Shown: positions 18,493 through 29,216 of the stretch, piece by piece
Layout: every line of letters begins with the position of its first letter
Numbering within the stretch: position 1 is the first letter of the stretch
Notes under the pieces: generated by a model
What the model saw: the letters and a program-made list of their open reading frames with translations, nothing else
What the model was told of the DNA's origin: nothing
Database searches by the model: none
Program-made: the position numbers and the translations under genes
Source of the DNA: Pusillimonas noertemannii
GTDB taxonomy: Bacteria; Pseudomonadota; Gammaproteobacteria; Burkholderiales; Burkholderiaceae_B
NCBI RefSeq assembly: GCF_003096595.1
Contig: NZ_QEKO01000005.1
Span: 174,459-238,458, forward strand
Direction of reading: 5' to 3'
DNA length: 64,000 nt

Positions 18493-20811
18493 GTGATCTC
18501 TGAAGAACTTGAAGTCAGTCTGCACATGGCCTTTGTCGAGGCCCGCACCGCCAGACACGAATTTATTACCGTAGAGCATCTGCTGCTTTCCCTGCTCGAC
18601 AACGCAGCCGCTATTGAAGTGCTGCGCGCCTGCTCGGCAAATATCGATGCCTTGCGCCAAGACTTGCGTAAATTCATCGCCGAGAACACCCCCGTATTCC
18701 CGGGCGAAGATGAAGTCGACACCCAGCCCACGCTGGGCTTTCAGCGCGTCATCCAGCGCGCCATCATGCACGTGTCCTCCGGCAATTCCAACAAGAACAC
18801 GGTCACCGGCGCCAATGTGCTGGTGGCCATGTACGGCGAGAAAGACTCCCATGCGGTCTACTACTTGCTGCAGCAGGGGGTAACCCGGCTAGACGTCGTC
18901 AACTTTTTGTCGCATGGTATTACCAAGACACCCGAGGAGCCCGCCGCCGAACCGGCCAAGCAATCGGCCCCCGAGTCCGAACACAAACCCGACCAGCAGA
19001 AATCGCCATTGGAACTCTACTCCACTGATCTCAATGCCGAAGCACGCCAGGGGCGCATCGACCCTCTCATCGGGCGCGAGCTCGAGGTCGAGCGCGTCAT
19101 TCAGGTTTTATGCCGTCGGCGCAAGAACAACCCCTTGCTCGTGGGCGAGGCCGGCGTGGGCAAGACCGCCATCGCCGAGGGCCTGGCCTGGCGCATAGTC
19201 AAGGGCGACGTCCCCGACATCCTCGCCGACGCCGAGGTCTACGCGCTCGACATGGGCGCATTGCTGGCCGGCACCAAGTACCGGGGTGATTTCGAACAGC
19301 GTCTCAAGGCGGTGCTCAAGTCGCTCAAAGACAACCGCAACGCCATCCTGTTCATCGATGAAATCCACACGCTCATCGGGGCGGGTTCGGCTTCGGGCGG
19401 CACGCTCGACGCATCCAACCTGCTCAAGCCGGCGCTGTCGTCCGGCCAGCTCAAGTGCCTGGGCGCCACCACCTATAACGAGTACCGGGGCATCTTCGAA
19501 AAAGACCACGCCTTGTCGCGCCGCTTCCAGAAGATCGACGTGGCCGAGCCCACTGTGCAGCAAACCATACAAATCCTGCGCGGCCTGAAGGGCCATTTCG
19601 AGTCGCATCACGGCGTGCGCTATTCATCCGCGGCCATCACGGCGGCGGCCGAACTTGCCGCGCGCCACATCAACGACCGCTTCCTGCCCGACAAGGCCAT
19701 CGACGTCATCGACGAGGCGGGTGCGGCCCAGCGCCTGCTGCCGCGTTCGCGCCAGAAGAAAGTCATCGGCAAAAGCGAAATCGAGGCCACCGTCGCCAAG
19801 ATCGCGCGCATTCCGCCGCAAAGCGTCTCCAGCGACGACCGCAACAAGCTGGCCACGCTCGAGCGCGACCTCAAAACCGTGGTCTTCGGCCAAGACAACG
19901 CTATTGAGGCCCTTGCCGCGTCGATCAAGATGGCCCGTTCGGGTCTGGGTCGCCCCGACAAGCCCATCGGCTCCTTCCTCTTCTCGGGCCCCACCGGCGT
20001 GGGCAAGACCGAAGTCGCGCGCCAGCTGGCCTTCACCCTGGGTGTCGAGCTGCTGCGCTTCGACATGTCCGAGTACATGGAGCGCCATGCCGTGTCGCGC
20101 CTCATCGGCGCGCCGCCGGGCTATGTGGGCTTCGACCAGGGCGGGCTGCTTACCGAGGCCATCAGCAAACAGCCGCACTGCGTGCTGCTGCTCGACGAAA
20201 TCGAAAAAGCGCACCCCGACGTCTACAACATCCTGCTGCAGGTCATGGACCACGGCACGCTTACCGACAACAACGGCCGCAAGGCCGATTTCCGCAACGT
20301 CATCGTCATCATGACGACCAATGCGGGGGCCGAGGCGCTGAACCGTACCACCATAGGCTTCGCGGCGCCGGCCAAGACCGGCGACGAAATGGCCGACATC
20401 AAGCGCATGTTCACGCCCGAGTTCCGCAACCGGCTCGACGCCATCATCGGCTTTACGCCGCTGTCGCGCGAGGTCATCCTGCGGGTGGTCGACAAGTTCC
20501 TCATGCAGCTCGAAGACCAGCTCCACGAAAAGCGCGTCGAGGTCTCCTTTTCGCAGGCCCTGCGCGACCATCTGGCCAAAGAGGGGTTCGATCCGCTCAT
20601 GGGGGCCCGTCCCATGCAGCGTCTCATTCAAGACACCATCCGCCGGGCGCTGGCCGACGAATTGCTCTTCGGAAGACTGGCCGACGGGGGCCATGTCGAA
20701 GTCGATCTCGACGAGCAGGGCAAGGTCAGGCTCGACATCAGCGACAAAGAAAAACCGCCCAAGCTCAAGCACCGGCCTCCCGTCGATTCGGAAGCCGAGC
20801 TCATTGACTAG
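18493..20811 (+). CDS. clpA: ATP-dependent Clp protease ATP-binding subunit ClpA
   Basis: The hexameric AAA+ unfoldase of ClpAP. The 772-residue product has the N-domain that binds ClpS, a first AAA module with GEAGVGKTA, a second with GPTGVGKTE, and the ClpP-docking IGF loop in [14 protein letters not shown]. Pore-loop [11 protein letters not shown] and [13 protein letters not shown] are present. The start is GTG at 18493, supported by the Shine-Dalgarno GGAGGAA and by the conserved N terminus [14 protein letters not shown]. The C-terminal tail ([11 protein letters not shown]) is short and charged. Confidence 0.97.
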   Translation: MISEELEVSLHMAFVEARTARHEFITVEHLLLSLLDNAAAIEVLRACSANIDALRQDLRKFIAENTPVFPGEDEVDTQPTLGFQRVIQRAIMHVSSGNSNKNTVTGANVLVAMYGEKDSHAVYYLLQQGVTRLDVVNFLSHGITKTPEEPAAEPAKQSAPESEHKPDQQKSPLELYSTDLNAEARQGRIDPLIGRELEVERVIQVLCRRRKNNPLLVGEAGVGKTAIAEGLAWRIVKGDVPDILADAEVYALDMGALLAGTKYRGDFEQRLKAVLKSLKDNRNAILFIDEIHTLIGAGSASGGTLDASNLLKPALSSGQLKCLGATTYNEYRGIFEKDHALSRRFQKIDVAEPTVQQTIQILRGLKGHFESHHGVRYSSAAITAAAELAARHINDRFLPDKAIDVIDEAGAAQRLLPRSRQKKVIGKSEIEATVAKIARIPPQSVSSDDRNKLATLERDLKTVVFGQDNAIEALAASIKMARSGLGRPDKPIGSFLFSGPTGVGKTEVARQLAFTLGVELLRFDMSEYMERHAVSRLIGAPPGYVGFDQGGLLTEAISKQPHCVLLLDEIEKAHPDVYNILLQVMDHGTLTDNNGRKADFRNVIVIMTTNAGAEALNRTTIGFAAPAKTGDEMADIKRMFTPEFRNRLDAIIGFTPLSREVILRVVDKFLMQLEDQLHEKRVEVSFSQALRDHLAKEGFDPLMGARPMQRLIQDTIRRALADELLFGRLADGGHVEVDLDEQGKVRLDISDKEKPPKLKHRPPVDSEAELID

Positions 20812-20849
20812 GCGGCGCAACCGGCAAACAGGCTCCCTTTGCGGGGCCG

Positions 20850-22190
20850 ATGGCGGGGCCTGAAATGTCGGCCCCGCCTTTGCTTGCCTGCCGTCATTGC
20901 GATCGCCTCCATGTACGCCAGCCCATCGAGGCGGGTGCCATTGCCTCGTGCACGCGCTGCGGCTATGTGCTTTACCGGCAAAGCGGGCTTACGCTGCATC
21001 AATGGACGGCGCTGGCCGTGGCGGCCGCCGTCATCTTCGCCATTGCCAACTACTTTCCCATCGCCGAGCTCAGCATACAGGGCGTCAGCGTGCGCGCCAC
21101 CTTGCCCTACGCCCTGTGGATCACCTGGCAGCAGGGACACGCAAGCGTGGCGCTTGCCACGGCCCTGTTCGCCTTTGCCTTTCCCCTGGGACAGATCCTG
21201 TTCCTGTTCTGGGCGCTGCGCGCCATAGCCACCGCCAGGCTGCCGGCTGATTTCAAGTACGGCATGCGCATGCTCGATGCGCTTGCTCCCTGGAGCATGC
21301 TGCCCGTGCTCTTGCTGGGCATATTGGTGGCCATGGTCAAGCTGCTCGACCTGGCCTCGGTCACATTCGGCCCCGGCTTGTGGGCCTTTGCCGTTTCGTC
21401 GTTCATGCTCACCGCCCTCGGAAGGGTCTCGGCGCAGCGCCTATGGCGCTATGCCGAAGACGACGGCCTGGTCGAGCGCTCGGGGCTGGGGCTGGCCGCG
21501 GGCGAGCCCCATGCCTCTTGCCACGCCTGCGGCTTCGTGCAAAGTGCGCCGGCGCCTGGCGGGCACGAGCCATGCCGGCGCTGCGGGGCGCGCGTGCATC
21601 GGCGCAAGCCAGAGTCTTTTTCGCGCGCCTGGGCGTTCGTGATCGCGGCGGCCGTCTTGTACATACCGGCCAATGTCCTGCCGGTAATGATCATCCACAC
21701 GCCCACGGGCGCGTCGCCCCACACCATATTGAGCGGGGTCATCGAGTTTTGGCGCCTGGGCTCGTGGGATCTCGCTCTGATCGTCTTTGTGGCCAGCGTC
21801 GTGGTGCCCCTGACCAAGCTCCTGGCACTCTCGGTACTGATGCTGCGCCGGCGCCGCTGGCGCGGACGCATCATCCAGCGCCAGCGCACACGGCTTTACG
21901 AGCTGGTCGAGTTCGTGGGGCAATGGTCGATGCTCGACGTTTTCGTCGTCGTGCTTCTGTCGGCCATGGCCAACTTTCCGGGCTTCTCGCAAATCACCGC
22001 CGGAGGCGGCGCCGTGGCCTTCGGCGCCGTGGTGATCCTCACGATTTTTGCGGCAATGAGCTATGATCCCCGGCTGGGCTGGGATGCCGACCCTGAAGAG
22101 GCCGGCGAGCTGTCGCCCCAGGCCGTGAACGACCCATCCGCGCCGCCCCCCGATCCTGCCGGAGCGGCGCCCGGAATACAACAATACTAA
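20850..22190 (+). CDS. pqiA: Intermembrane lipid transport protein PqiA
   Basis: An inner-membrane protein of the PqiABC lipid transport system, paraquat-inducible in E. coli. The 446-residue product is a tandem duplication: each half starts with a zinc-ribbon-like cysteine set (CRHCDR with CTRCGY; CHACGF with CRRCGA) followed by four membrane helices. A start at 20865 (MSAPPLLACRHC) is also possible. pqiB begins 14 bp later and pqiC follows, so all three form one operon. Confidence 0.94.
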   Translation: MAGPEMSAPPLLACRHCDRLHVRQPIEAGAIASCTRCGYVLYRQSGLTLHQWTALAVAAAVIFAIANYFPIAELSIQGVSVRATLPYALWITWQQGHASVALATALFAFAFPLGQILFLFWALRAIATARLPADFKYGMRMLDALAPWSMLPVLLLGILVAMVKLLDLASVTFGPGLWAFAVSSFMLTALGRVSAQRLWRYAEDDGLVERSGLGLAAGEPHASCHACGFVQSAPAPGGHEPCRRCGARVHRRKPESFSRAWAFVIAAAVLYIPANVLPVMIIHTPTGASPHTILSGVIEFWRLGSWDLALIVFVASVVVPLTKLLALSVLMLRRRRWRGRIIQRQRTRLYELVEFVGQWSMLDVFVVVLLSAMANFPGFSQITAGGGAVAFGAVVILTIFAAMSYDPRLGWDADPEEAGELSPQAVNDPSAPPPDPAGAAPGIQQY

Positions 22191-22204
22191 CTGAAGGACC
22201 GCAG

Positions 22205-23893
22205 ATGAGCAGCGATCAGCACCGTTCCGAGGCTGGCCCCGAGGGCGCAGGCAAGCCGCCCTCCGGCACGGCTCAAGGCCCGGCGGGCCACGCCCCGGCG
22301 CCCAACGTCAAGCCGCGGCGCAAGGCCGGTATTTCCTGGATATGGCTGGTGCCCCTGGTGGCGGTCGTGGTCGGATTGTCGCTGCTGGTGCGCGGATGGA
22401 TGAGCGTCGGTCCCACCATCACCATCAGTTTCGAATCCGCCGAAGGACTCGAGGTCGGCCAGACCAAGATCCGCTACAAGGACGTGGTGGTGGGCGTGGT
22501 CAAGGACATCCGCATCTCGCAGGACCGCTCCACGGTGCTGGTCAAGGCGCAGCTCAATCGCGACGGGTCGCGCTACTACACCCAGGAATCGGCGCGCTAC
22601 TGGGTGGTGCGCCCCCGGCTTGGCATCAGCGGGGTTTCGGGCCTGGGCACCTTGCTGTCGGGCGCCTACATCAGCGTCGATGCCCCGAAGGATGCCGCCA
22701 GCGGCGACGTGGTTACCACGTTCAAGGGGCTGGAAATCCCGCCCGAAATCACTTCCAGCCGCGAAGGGCGCAGGGTAACGCTTCTTACCAGAGATCTGGG
22801 CACGCTCGACATCGGTTCGCCCGTTTACTTCCGCCGCATCAAGGTGGGCCAGGTCATCGGCTACAACCTGGCCGAAGACGGCCGGATGGTCAGTGTGCAG
22901 GTCTTCATCGATGCACCCAACGATCGCTTCATTACCGAAGACACGCGCTTCTGGAACATCAGCGGCATCAATATGTCGCTGGGCGCCTCGGGCGTCGAAG
23001 TCAAGACGGGCTCGCTGGTGTCGGTCATTGCCGGAGGCATTGCCTTTGCATCGATCAACCCCTTCAACACGGCTCCGGCCCCGGAAGACGCGACGTTCAC
23101 GCTTGCAGACAATGAAAGTGAAGCCATGGCCGAGCCCGATGGGCCCCCGTTCCGCATAGACATGATCTTCCGCCAGTCGGTCCGCGGCCTCAAGCTGGGC
23201 GCGCCGGTCGATTTCCGTGGCATGCAGCTGGGCGAGGTCTACGACATCGACCTAGAGTTCGACGAAAAGGAAAAACGCTTCCACGTGCTGGTGAAGGCGC
23301 ACCTGTATCCCCTGCGCTTCGGGGGCGCCTACGATCGGCTGTCCGACGAGCAGAAGGCGGCCAGCTACCCGGCCAACGCGCTGCTCGGCCCCCTCGTCAA
23401 GCACGGCCTGCGCGCGCAGATCAAGGCCGCCAACCTGCTGACGGGTCAGCAATACATCGCCCTCGATTTCGTGCGCGATGCCGAGCCGGCCGAAATCGAC
23501 CCGCAAGCCAATCCCATGGTCCTGCCCACCGTTACGGGCAGCTTCGACAAGCTGCAGGAGCAATTGAGCAATGTGGTGGCCAAGCTCGATGCGGTGCCGT
23601 TCGACGGCATAGGAAAAGAGCTCCATGCCAGCCTGGCCTCCCTGCATCGCCTGCTCGACGGCATGGACGGCCTGGGACCGCAGCTGGGCGGCACGCTGAA
23701 GGCGGCGCGGCAGTCCCTGCAGAAGGTCGAACGCATGCTGGACGACGATTCGCCCATGAACACCGGTCTGGAAGACGCCCTGCGCGAACTGGGCAATGCG
23801 GCCAAGTCGCTGCGGGCTCTGGGCGACTATCTGCAGACGCATCCCTCCGCATTGCTGCGTGGGCGGCCGGCCGACGTGCTGCCCACCCCTTAG
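22205..23893 (+). CDS. pqiB: PqiB, MCE-domain intermembrane lipid transport protein
   Basis: A 562-residue protein with one N-terminal membrane helix (AGISWIWLVPLVAVVVGLSLLV) and three MCE domains in the periplasm. The domains begin near SVGPTITISFESAEGLEVGQ, LLTRDLGTLDIGSPVYFRR and IDMIFRQSVRGLKLGAPVDFR. A C-terminal helical segment follows that in PqiB forms the coiled-coil needle. It bridges inner and outer membranes for lipid passage with PqiA and PqiC. A GAAGGA Shine-Dalgarno precedes the ATG. Confidence 0.95.
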   Translation: MSSDQHRSEAGPEGAGKPPSGTAQGPAGHAPAPNVKPRRKAGISWIWLVPLVAVVVGLSLLVRGWMSVGPTITISFESAEGLEVGQTKIRYKDVVVGVVKDIRISQDRSTVLVKAQLNRDGSRYYTQESARYWVVRPRLGISGVSGLGTLLSGAYISVDAPKDAASGDVVTTFKGLEIPPEITSSREGRRVTLLTRDLGTLDIGSPVYFRRIKVGQVIGYNLAEDGRMVSVQVFIDAPNDRFITEDTRFWNISGINMSLGASGVEVKTGSLVSVIAGGIAFASINPFNTAPAPEDATFTLADNESEAMAEPDGPPFRIDMIFRQSVRGLKLGAPVDFRGMQLGEVYDIDLEFDEKEKRFHVLVKAHLYPLRFGGAYDRLSDEQKAASYPANALLGPLVKHGLRAQIKAANLLTGQQYIALDFVRDAEPAEIDPQANPMVLPTVTGSFDKLQEQLSNVVAKLDAVPFDGIGKELHASLASLHRLLDGMDGLGPQLGGTLKAARQSLQKVERMLDDDSPMNTGLEDALRELGNAAKSLRALGDYLQTHPSALLRGRPADVLPTP

Positions 23894-23957
23894 GGCCTGT
23901 TAACGCTAAAGCACAGCCGCAGGGCCGGCAACGGCCAGGCCGGCTAGGAGACATCAC

Positions 23958-24581
23958 ATGAAACGCCTATTCATTCCGGCATTCCTGGCTCTGGCCCTAG
24001 CGGCGGCCGGCTGCGCTTCGGCGCCCCAAAGCCGCTACTACAGCCTGATGGGCACCGACAAGCCCGCATCGGCCGCGGCACGCACCGACTTTGCCATCAG
24101 CCTTTCGGCGGTGGATATCCCCGAGCAGGTCGATCGGCCGCAGATCGTGCTCAGCCGGGAAGGCGATGCTCAGGTGACGCTGCTGAACGAGTCGCAGTGG
24201 GCCGCGCCGCTCGCCGACGAAATACGCAACGCCTTGTCGCACGATCTCTCGCGCCGCCTGGGCGTACTCGACGTTTCGCCGCGTGCGGCGCCCGAGGCCC
24301 TGCCCCTATGGGCGCTGGGCGTGACGGTGCAGCGCTTTGAGTCGATCTATGGACGCCACGCGGTGCTCGAGGCCACCTGGCGGCAGGAGCCCCGCCAGGG
24401 CGCCTCGGGGCCCGCGACCGTCTGCCGGGCCCAGATCAATGTCCCGGTTCAAGAGGGTGTGTCGGCGCTGGTGGCGGGCCATCAGCAGGCCCTGGATCTC
24501 CTGGCGGGGCTGATGGCCGACAAGCTGTCGGGCAGGGCCCTGCAAGCGGGGCAGGGCGTTACTTTGAAGGGTTGCGCCTAG
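23958..24581 (+). CDS. pqiC: PqiC, outer-membrane lipoprotein of the Pqi system
   Basis: A 207-residue lipoprotein of the PqiC/YmbA (ABC-type transport auxiliary) family. The signal peptide ends in a lipobox LAAAGC, so Cys is the lipidated first residue, and there is no Asp at +2, which fits outer-membrane sorting. The mature part starts with the typical SRYYSLMG. It is preceded by an AGGAG Shine-Dalgarno and follows pqiB by 64 bp. Confidence 0.92.
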   Translation: MKRLFIPAFLALALAAAGCASAPQSRYYSLMGTDKPASAAARTDFAISLSAVDIPEQVDRPQIVLSREGDAQVTLLNESQWAAPLADEIRNALSHDLSRRLGVLDVSPRAAPEALPLWALGVTVQRFESIYGRHAVLEATWRQEPRQGASGPATVCRAQINVPVQEGVSALVAGHQQALDLLAGLMADKLSGRALQAGQGVTLKGCA

Positions 24582-24610
24582 GGTTCTTCTTGCTAGTAGG
24601 CCCGGGCGTT

Positions 24611-25105
24611 TCAGTTGCGGCCGGTGCTGCCGAAGCCGCCCTCGCCCCGCTCGGTTTCGATCGAGAAGCGCTCGACATACTGCAGGCCCACCTGGACCAC
24701 GGGCTGGAACATCAGTTGCGCGATGCGTTCGCCGGGTTCGATCACATAGGGCGCCTCGCCGTCGTTGGCCAGTATCACCCCGATCTCGCCATGGTAGTCG
24801 GCATCGATGACGCCGATGCCCTGCGCAACCCTGACCCCGTGCTTAAGTGACAGCCCGGAGCGGGAAGCAACGATAGCCACCAGGCCGGGGTCCATCATGT
24901 TGATGGCCAGGCCCGACTTGACCAGTACCCGCCCGCCGGGCTGCAGCGTGATGGGCGCCTCGATGCAGGCCCGCAGGTCCATGGCGGCGGCGCCTTCGGT
25001 GGCATAAGAGGGCAGGGGCACCTCTGCGCCTAGCAGGGGGTTGACGATGCGGGCTTCAATGCGTCTGAACACGGGCGGGGATCCTTTGCTGGTTGGACCG
25101 GCCAT
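24611..25105 (-). CDS. dut: dUTP diphosphatase (dUTPase)
   Basis: Hydrolyses dUTP to dUMP, keeping uracil out of DNA. The 164-residue trimeric-type dUTPase has all five motifs: [33 protein letters not shown] with the catalytic Asp, [10 protein letters not shown] and the C-terminal [10 protein letters not shown]. The N terminus is about 12 residues longer than in E. coli Dut, so an internal start is possible, but the codons are in keeping. It is convergent with pqiC. Confidence 0.96.
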   Translation of the reverse strand: MAGPTSKGSPPVFRRIEARIVNPLLGAEVPLPSYATEGAAAMDLRACIEAPITLQPGGRVLVKSGLAINMMDPGLVAIVASRSGLSLKHGVRVAQGIGVIDADYHGEIGVILANDGEAPYVIEPGERIAQLMFQPVVQVGLQYVERFSIETERGEGGFGSTGRN

Positions 25106-25201
25106 GCCGTGGCGCAGCGCGATGCGCGTCTGCGGGCCGGCCGGCGAAAAAACGTCCCCAGGATTGTATACCCCGTCCGGATGCGCCGGGCCGGGCGCCG
25201 T

Positions 25202-26125
25202 TCAGCGACCCCATTTGGGCAGGTAGGACGGCGCGCAGCTATTGCCGGTGGACTCGATTCTGCAAAGAAAGGGGTCGGCAAAATGCGTGGGCAACAGCAG
25301 GATGTCGTTGCGGGCGCAGTCGTCCAGTACGGCAAGCCGCGTCTGCAGGGCCATGCTGCGGTCGTCGTCGAAAATGGAATACAGCTCGGGAAAGGGCAGT
25401 TGCACCGGATGGTGGATGACGTCGCCGCAGAACAGGGCGTGCTCTCCGTGCCCCCGAAGCCGTATCTTGACGTGGCCCGGCGTGTGTCCCGGGGCGGCCT
25501 CGACTGTCAGGAGATCGTCGACGGTATAGCCTTCGTCGATCAATTCCATCTGGCCGGCCTCCTCGACGGGCAGCACGCTGTCCGAAAATACGAACTGCTC
25601 GGATTCGCGGGGTACATGGCCGGGGAGGCGTTCGTCCCAGCGTTCGAACTCGCGACGGGTGAACAGGTAGCGCGCATTGGGAAACGTGGGCACCCAGCGG
25701 CCGTTTTCAAGGCGCGTGTTCCAGCCCACATGATCTGAGTGCAAGTGGGTGCACATGACGAAGTCGATGTCTTCGGGTGCGGCGCCGGCGGCCGCCAGGC
25801 GCTCGAGCCAGGGCTCGTTGCGCATGTGGAAGCGCGGGTTGGTGGGCCGTTGCTTGTGATTGCCGATACAGCTGTCGATAAGTATGGTGTGGTGGCGCGT
25901 GCGCACCAGCCAGCTGTGGATGCTGGTGCGGATGCGGTCTTCGGCCGGATCGTAGAAATGCGGCACCAGCCACGACTCGTGCTGCCGCCACATCTCGGGC
26001 CGGAAGTCGGGAAACATGAAGGTGCTGATGAAGCCGGGACCGTGGTAGTCCTGGATGCGGGTAACCTCGGCCTCGCCGAAGCGCAGGCCCTTGCCCGCGT
26101 GGTTGATGTCCAGTATGCCAGTCAT
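25202..26125 (-). CDS. Metallo-beta-lactamase-fold hydrolase (lactonase-like)
   Basis: A 307-residue enzyme with the binuclear metal motif THLHSDHVGW, further metal ligands in GHTPGHVKIRL and CGDVIHHPVQ, and a late His in PTHFAD. The layout with a long N-terminal part (STFMFPDFRPEMW) resembles lactonase and quorum-quenching-like MBL hydrolases of proteobacterial catabolic clusters. The ATG at 26125 is selected because AAGGAGG lies 7 bp upstream. It is divergent from the first TRAP operon, so it may open a lactone or ester of the transported acid; the substrate is unknown. Confidence 0.82.
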   Translation of the reverse strand: MTGILDINHAGKGLRFGEAEVTRIQDYHGPGFISTFMFPDFRPEMWRQHESWLVPHFYDPAEDRIRTSIHSWLVRTRHHTILIDSCIGNHKQRPTNPRFHMRNEPWLERLAAAGAAPEDIDFVMCTHLHSDHVGWNTRLENGRWVPTFPNARYLFTRREFERWDERLPGHVPRESEQFVFSDSVLPVEEAGQMELIDEGYTVDDLLTVEAAPGHTPGHVKIRLRGHGEHALFCGDVIHHPVQLPFPELYSIFDDDRSMALQTRLAVLDDCARNDILLLPTHFADPFLCRIESTGNSCAPSYLPKWGR

Positions 26126-26343
26126 ATGCAAGACCTCCTTCGTTTCCACGAGTGTGCCACCGCCCGCTTCGCTTTGTAATAGTCAGGCCATGGGTTATAA
26201 AGTTTTTCGGCACCTATAAAAGTATTTTGAGATCGACGGCGGCTGGGTTGTCGCGCCAGAATAAGGCAGCTTCAACGTAGCAAGCGCAGCAAAACCGACA
26301 TCCACCATGAGCCCCGTGCTCATACCCATGCAAGGAGTTTGCC

Positions 26344-27363
26344 ATGAGACCTTTGCTTGCCTCGATGTTTGCCATCCTGATTTCCGTGCCGGCGGCCCAT
26401 GCACAGCCGGTCGTGCTCAAGGTGGCGCATTTTCTGCCCGTCGCCTCGGCCGCCCACAGCAAGATGATCGTCCCCTGGTGCGACAAGATCGAGTCCGAAT
26501 CCCAGGGGCAACTCAAGTGCCAGATCTACCCGGCCATGCAATTGGGCGGCAATCCGTCGCAGCTGTTTGGCCAGGCCCGCGACGGCATTGCCGACATCGT
26601 CTGGACGCTACCCGGGTATACGCCGGGCCGTTTTCCGATTTCCGAAGTGTTCGAGCTGCCTTTCGTGGCCACCACGCACCAGGCGTCTTCGCGGGCACTG
26701 TGGGATTTCACCCAGCAATACGCCAAGTCCGAGTTTGCCGGCGTCAAGCCCATTGCCACCTGGGTCAACGGCCCCAACTACCTGCACATGCGCAACAAGC
26801 AGGTCAAGACCATGGAAGATTTGAGGGGCATGAAGATCCGCGCTCCGTCCCGGCTGAGCAACGAGCTGCTGACCAAGCTGGGGGCCAGTGCCATGGGCAT
26901 GCCGCTTCCGCAGGCCGTCGAAAGCTATTCGAAGGGCGTCATCGACGCGGCCCTGCTGCCCTGGGAGGTCATACCCGGGGTCAAGCTGCACGAGCTTTCG
27001 CAATATCACGCCGAAACGGCCGGCCCGCGCATGCTGGCCACGTCGACCATGATCTTCGTCATGAACCAGAAGAAATACGACAGCCTGCCCGACGAGCTCA
27101 AGAAAGTCATCGACGCCAACAGCGGCTCTGACACCTCGGCCTGGGTGGCTGCGCGCTTCGAAGAGGCCGACAAGGCGGGCCGCAAGGCGGCGGTCGATCG
27201 CGGCAACACCGTGTACGAAATCAGCGAAGACGAAATGAAGCGCTGGACCGAGGCAACGAGTTCCATACGCCAGGAATGGATCGATGCGGTGGGCAAGAAG
27301 GGCGCCGATGGCCAGGCTTTGTACGACGCTGCCATTTCACTGGTCGATAAATACTCCAGGTAA
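26344..27363 (+). CDS. TRAP transporter solute-binding protein DctP (first system)
   Basis: A 339-residue periplasmic receptor for an organic acid. A Sec signal peptide (MRPLLASMFAILISVPAAHA) is followed by VVLKVAHFLPVASAAHSKM. The substrate-anchoring Arg of DctP proteins is visible in GMKIRAPSRLSNELL. It hands ligand to the DctQ/DctM permease encoded immediately downstream. The ATG has a good AAGGAG. The ligand cannot be named from sequence. Confidence 0.93.
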   Translation: MRPLLASMFAILISVPAAHAQPVVLKVAHFLPVASAAHSKMIVPWCDKIESESQGQLKCQIYPAMQLGGNPSQLFGQARDGIADIVWTLPGYTPGRFPISEVFELPFVATTHQASSRALWDFTQQYAKSEFAGVKPIATWVNGPNYLHMRNKQVKTMEDLRGMKIRAPSRLSNELLTKLGASAMGMPLPQAVESYSKGVIDAALLPWEVIPGVKLHELSQYHAETAGPRMLATSTMIFVMNQKKYDSLPDELKKVIDANSGSDTSAWVAARFEEADKAGRKAAVDRGNTVYEISEDEMKRWTEATSSIRQEWIDAVGKKGADGQALYDAAISLVDKYSR

Positions 27364-27882
27364 ATGAGCAACGACGACACACTCCTTGCCGAACACGCGC
27401 CGCCCGGCCCGGCGCGGCGCCTGCTCGAAATCATATGCGGCGTCCTTGCCGCGGTGGGCGTGGCCTTGTTCCTCGTCGAGGCCGTGTTGTCGGCGGCCAG
27501 CATCGTGGGACGCACTTTCCTGCGCAATGCCGTCCCGGGCGACTACGAACTCGTTCGCATGCTTTCGGCGGTGGGCATTGCCATGTGCCTGCCGTATTGC
27601 GAGATCAAGCGGGGCCACGTCCTGGTCGATTTCTTCACGCTCAAGGCGCCGCCGGCGTTCAAGCGCTTTCTTGACGCCGCGGCGTCGATATTGATGGCGG
27701 CGGTGGCCTTCCTGCTGGCCTGGCGCACGGGGGTGGGCATGCTCGAGATCCGCCAGTACCAGGAAACCAGCATGGTGCTTGGCCTTCCGGTGTGGTGGAC
27801 CTACGTGCCGCTGGCCCCCACCTTCGCGCTGCTGGGCCTGGCCGCCCTGTCCAATATGCTGCAATGGCGGGAGCCGTCATGA
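27364..27882 (+). CDS. TRAP transporter small permease DctQ (first system)
   Basis: A 172-residue inner-membrane protein with four membrane helices and the family signatures VGRTFLRNAVPGDYELVRML and YCEIKRGHVLVDFF. It follows the DctP stop codon with no gap and its own stop overlaps the DctM start (ATGA), so the three subunits are translationally coupled. Confidence 0.92.
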   Translation: MSNDDTLLAEHAPPGPARRLLEIICGVLAAVGVALFLVEAVLSAASIVGRTFLRNAVPGDYELVRMLSAVGIAMCLPYCEIKRGHVLVDFFTLKAPPAFKRFLDAAASILMAAVAFLLAWRTGVGMLEIRQYQETSMVLGLPVWWTYVPLAPTFALLGLAALSNMLQWREPS

Positions 27883-29204
27883 GCGGGGTGCAGATCGGGC
27901 TGCTGATGGGCGTGTTCATGCTGGCCATGCTGGCCTTGCGCATCCACGTCGGCATCTCCATGTTCGTGGCCGGGGCGGTGGGCTACTTCTGGATCTCGGG
28001 CTGGGACGCGCTTGTCGCCACGCTCAAGCACGCATCGTATGCTCGCTTTTCCATGTACGATCTTTCGGTCGTACCGCTGTTCCTGCTGATGGGCCAGTTC
28101 GCCACCTACGGGGGCTTGTCCAGGGCGCTGTTCAGGGCCGCCAACGCTTTCATAGGCCATTGGCGCGGCGGCATGGCCATGGCCGGCGTGGGCGCCTGCG
28201 CCGGCTTCGGCGCGATCTGCGGCTCGTCGCTTGCCACGGCGGCCACCATGACGCAGGTCGTCCTGCCCGAGCTTCGGCGCCACGGGTATTCGCCGGGCCT
28301 TTCGGGCGGCGCCATCGCCGCCGGCGGAACCCTGGGCATTCTCATTCCGCCCTCGGTGCCGCTCATCATCTATGCCATCCTCGCCGAACAGAACATCGCC
28401 AAGATGTTCATGGCGGCATTGGTTCCCGGCGTGCTCGCAGCATTGGGGTATATGGTCGTGGTGGGGCTGGTGGTGCGCATTCGCGCCGACGCCGCCGGCC
28501 CGCTGGTGCCCAGGCATAGCTGGGCCGAGCGCGGACGCACCTTGCTGGCCACCTGGCCGGTAATCGTCATCTTCGTCGCCGTGCTGGGCGGTATCTACAG
28601 CGGCCTGTTCACCGCCACCGAAGCCGCCGCCATAGGCGTCCTGGCCACTGGCGTGGTCGCCTGGAGGTCGGGCGGGCTGAAAGACGGCGGGCTGGCGGCC
28701 TGCATCGCAGGCACGGCTTCGGGCACGGGCATGATCTTCCTCATCCTGATCGGCGCCGACATGCTCAGCTCGCTGATGGCCGTCAGCCAGATCTCGAACG
28801 TAACAGCCCAGTGGGTGCAGGGCCTGGGCCTGGGGCCGTTCGGCGTGCTGATCGCCATTCTGCTCATATACATCCTTCTGGGCTGCGTCATGGACAGCCT
28901 CTCCATGATCGTCATCACCATTCCCATATTGCTGCCCGTCGTGCTGGGGCTGGATTACTGGGGGCTGGGCGCCGATGAAAAAAGCATCTGGTTCGGCGTG
29001 CTGGCCATGGTGGTCATGGAAATGGGCCTCATCACGCCGCCGGTCGGCATGAACGTCTACGTCATCAATGGCGTGGCCCGCGACCTGCCCCTGGGAACGA
29101 TATTTCGAGGCGTGATTCCCTTCCTGTTGTCAGACTTCATACGTCTGGCGTTTCTGGTGGGGTTCCCCATGTTGACGCTGGCGCTGGTGCGCTGGCTAGG
29201 TTGA
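27879..29204 (+). CDS. TRAP transporter large permease DctM (first system)
   Basis: A 441-residue membrane protein of about 12 helices that moves the acid with sodium. Typical segments are GAICGSSLATAATM, GTLGILIPPSVPLIIYAILAEQNI and the C-terminal GLITPPVGMNVYVINGVA. The ATG at 27879 overlapping the DctQ stop is preferred over an upstream ATG that would run through the dctQ frame. A tautomerase gene follows 12 bp later. Confidence 0.94.
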   Translation: MSGVQIGLLMGVFMLAMLALRIHVGISMFVAGAVGYFWISGWDALVATLKHASYARFSMYDLSVVPLFLLMGQFATYGGLSRALFRAANAFIGHWRGGMAMAGVGACAGFGAICGSSLATAATMTQVVLPELRRHGYSPGLSGGAIAAGGTLGILIPPSVPLIIYAILAEQNIAKMFMAALVPGVLAALGYMVVVGLVVRIRADAAGPLVPRHSWAERGRTLLATWPVIVIFVAVLGGIYSGLFTATEAAAIGVLATGVVAWRSGGLKDGGLAACIAGTASGTGMIFLILIGADMLSSLMAVSQISNVTAQWVQGLGLGPFGVLIAILLIYILLGCVMDSLSMIVITIPILLPVVLGLDYWGLGADEKSIWFGVLAMVVMEMGLITPPVGMNVYVINGVARDLPLGTIFRGVIPFLLSDFIRLAFLVGFPMLTLALVRWLG

Positions 29205-29216
29205 AAGGATCTGCAT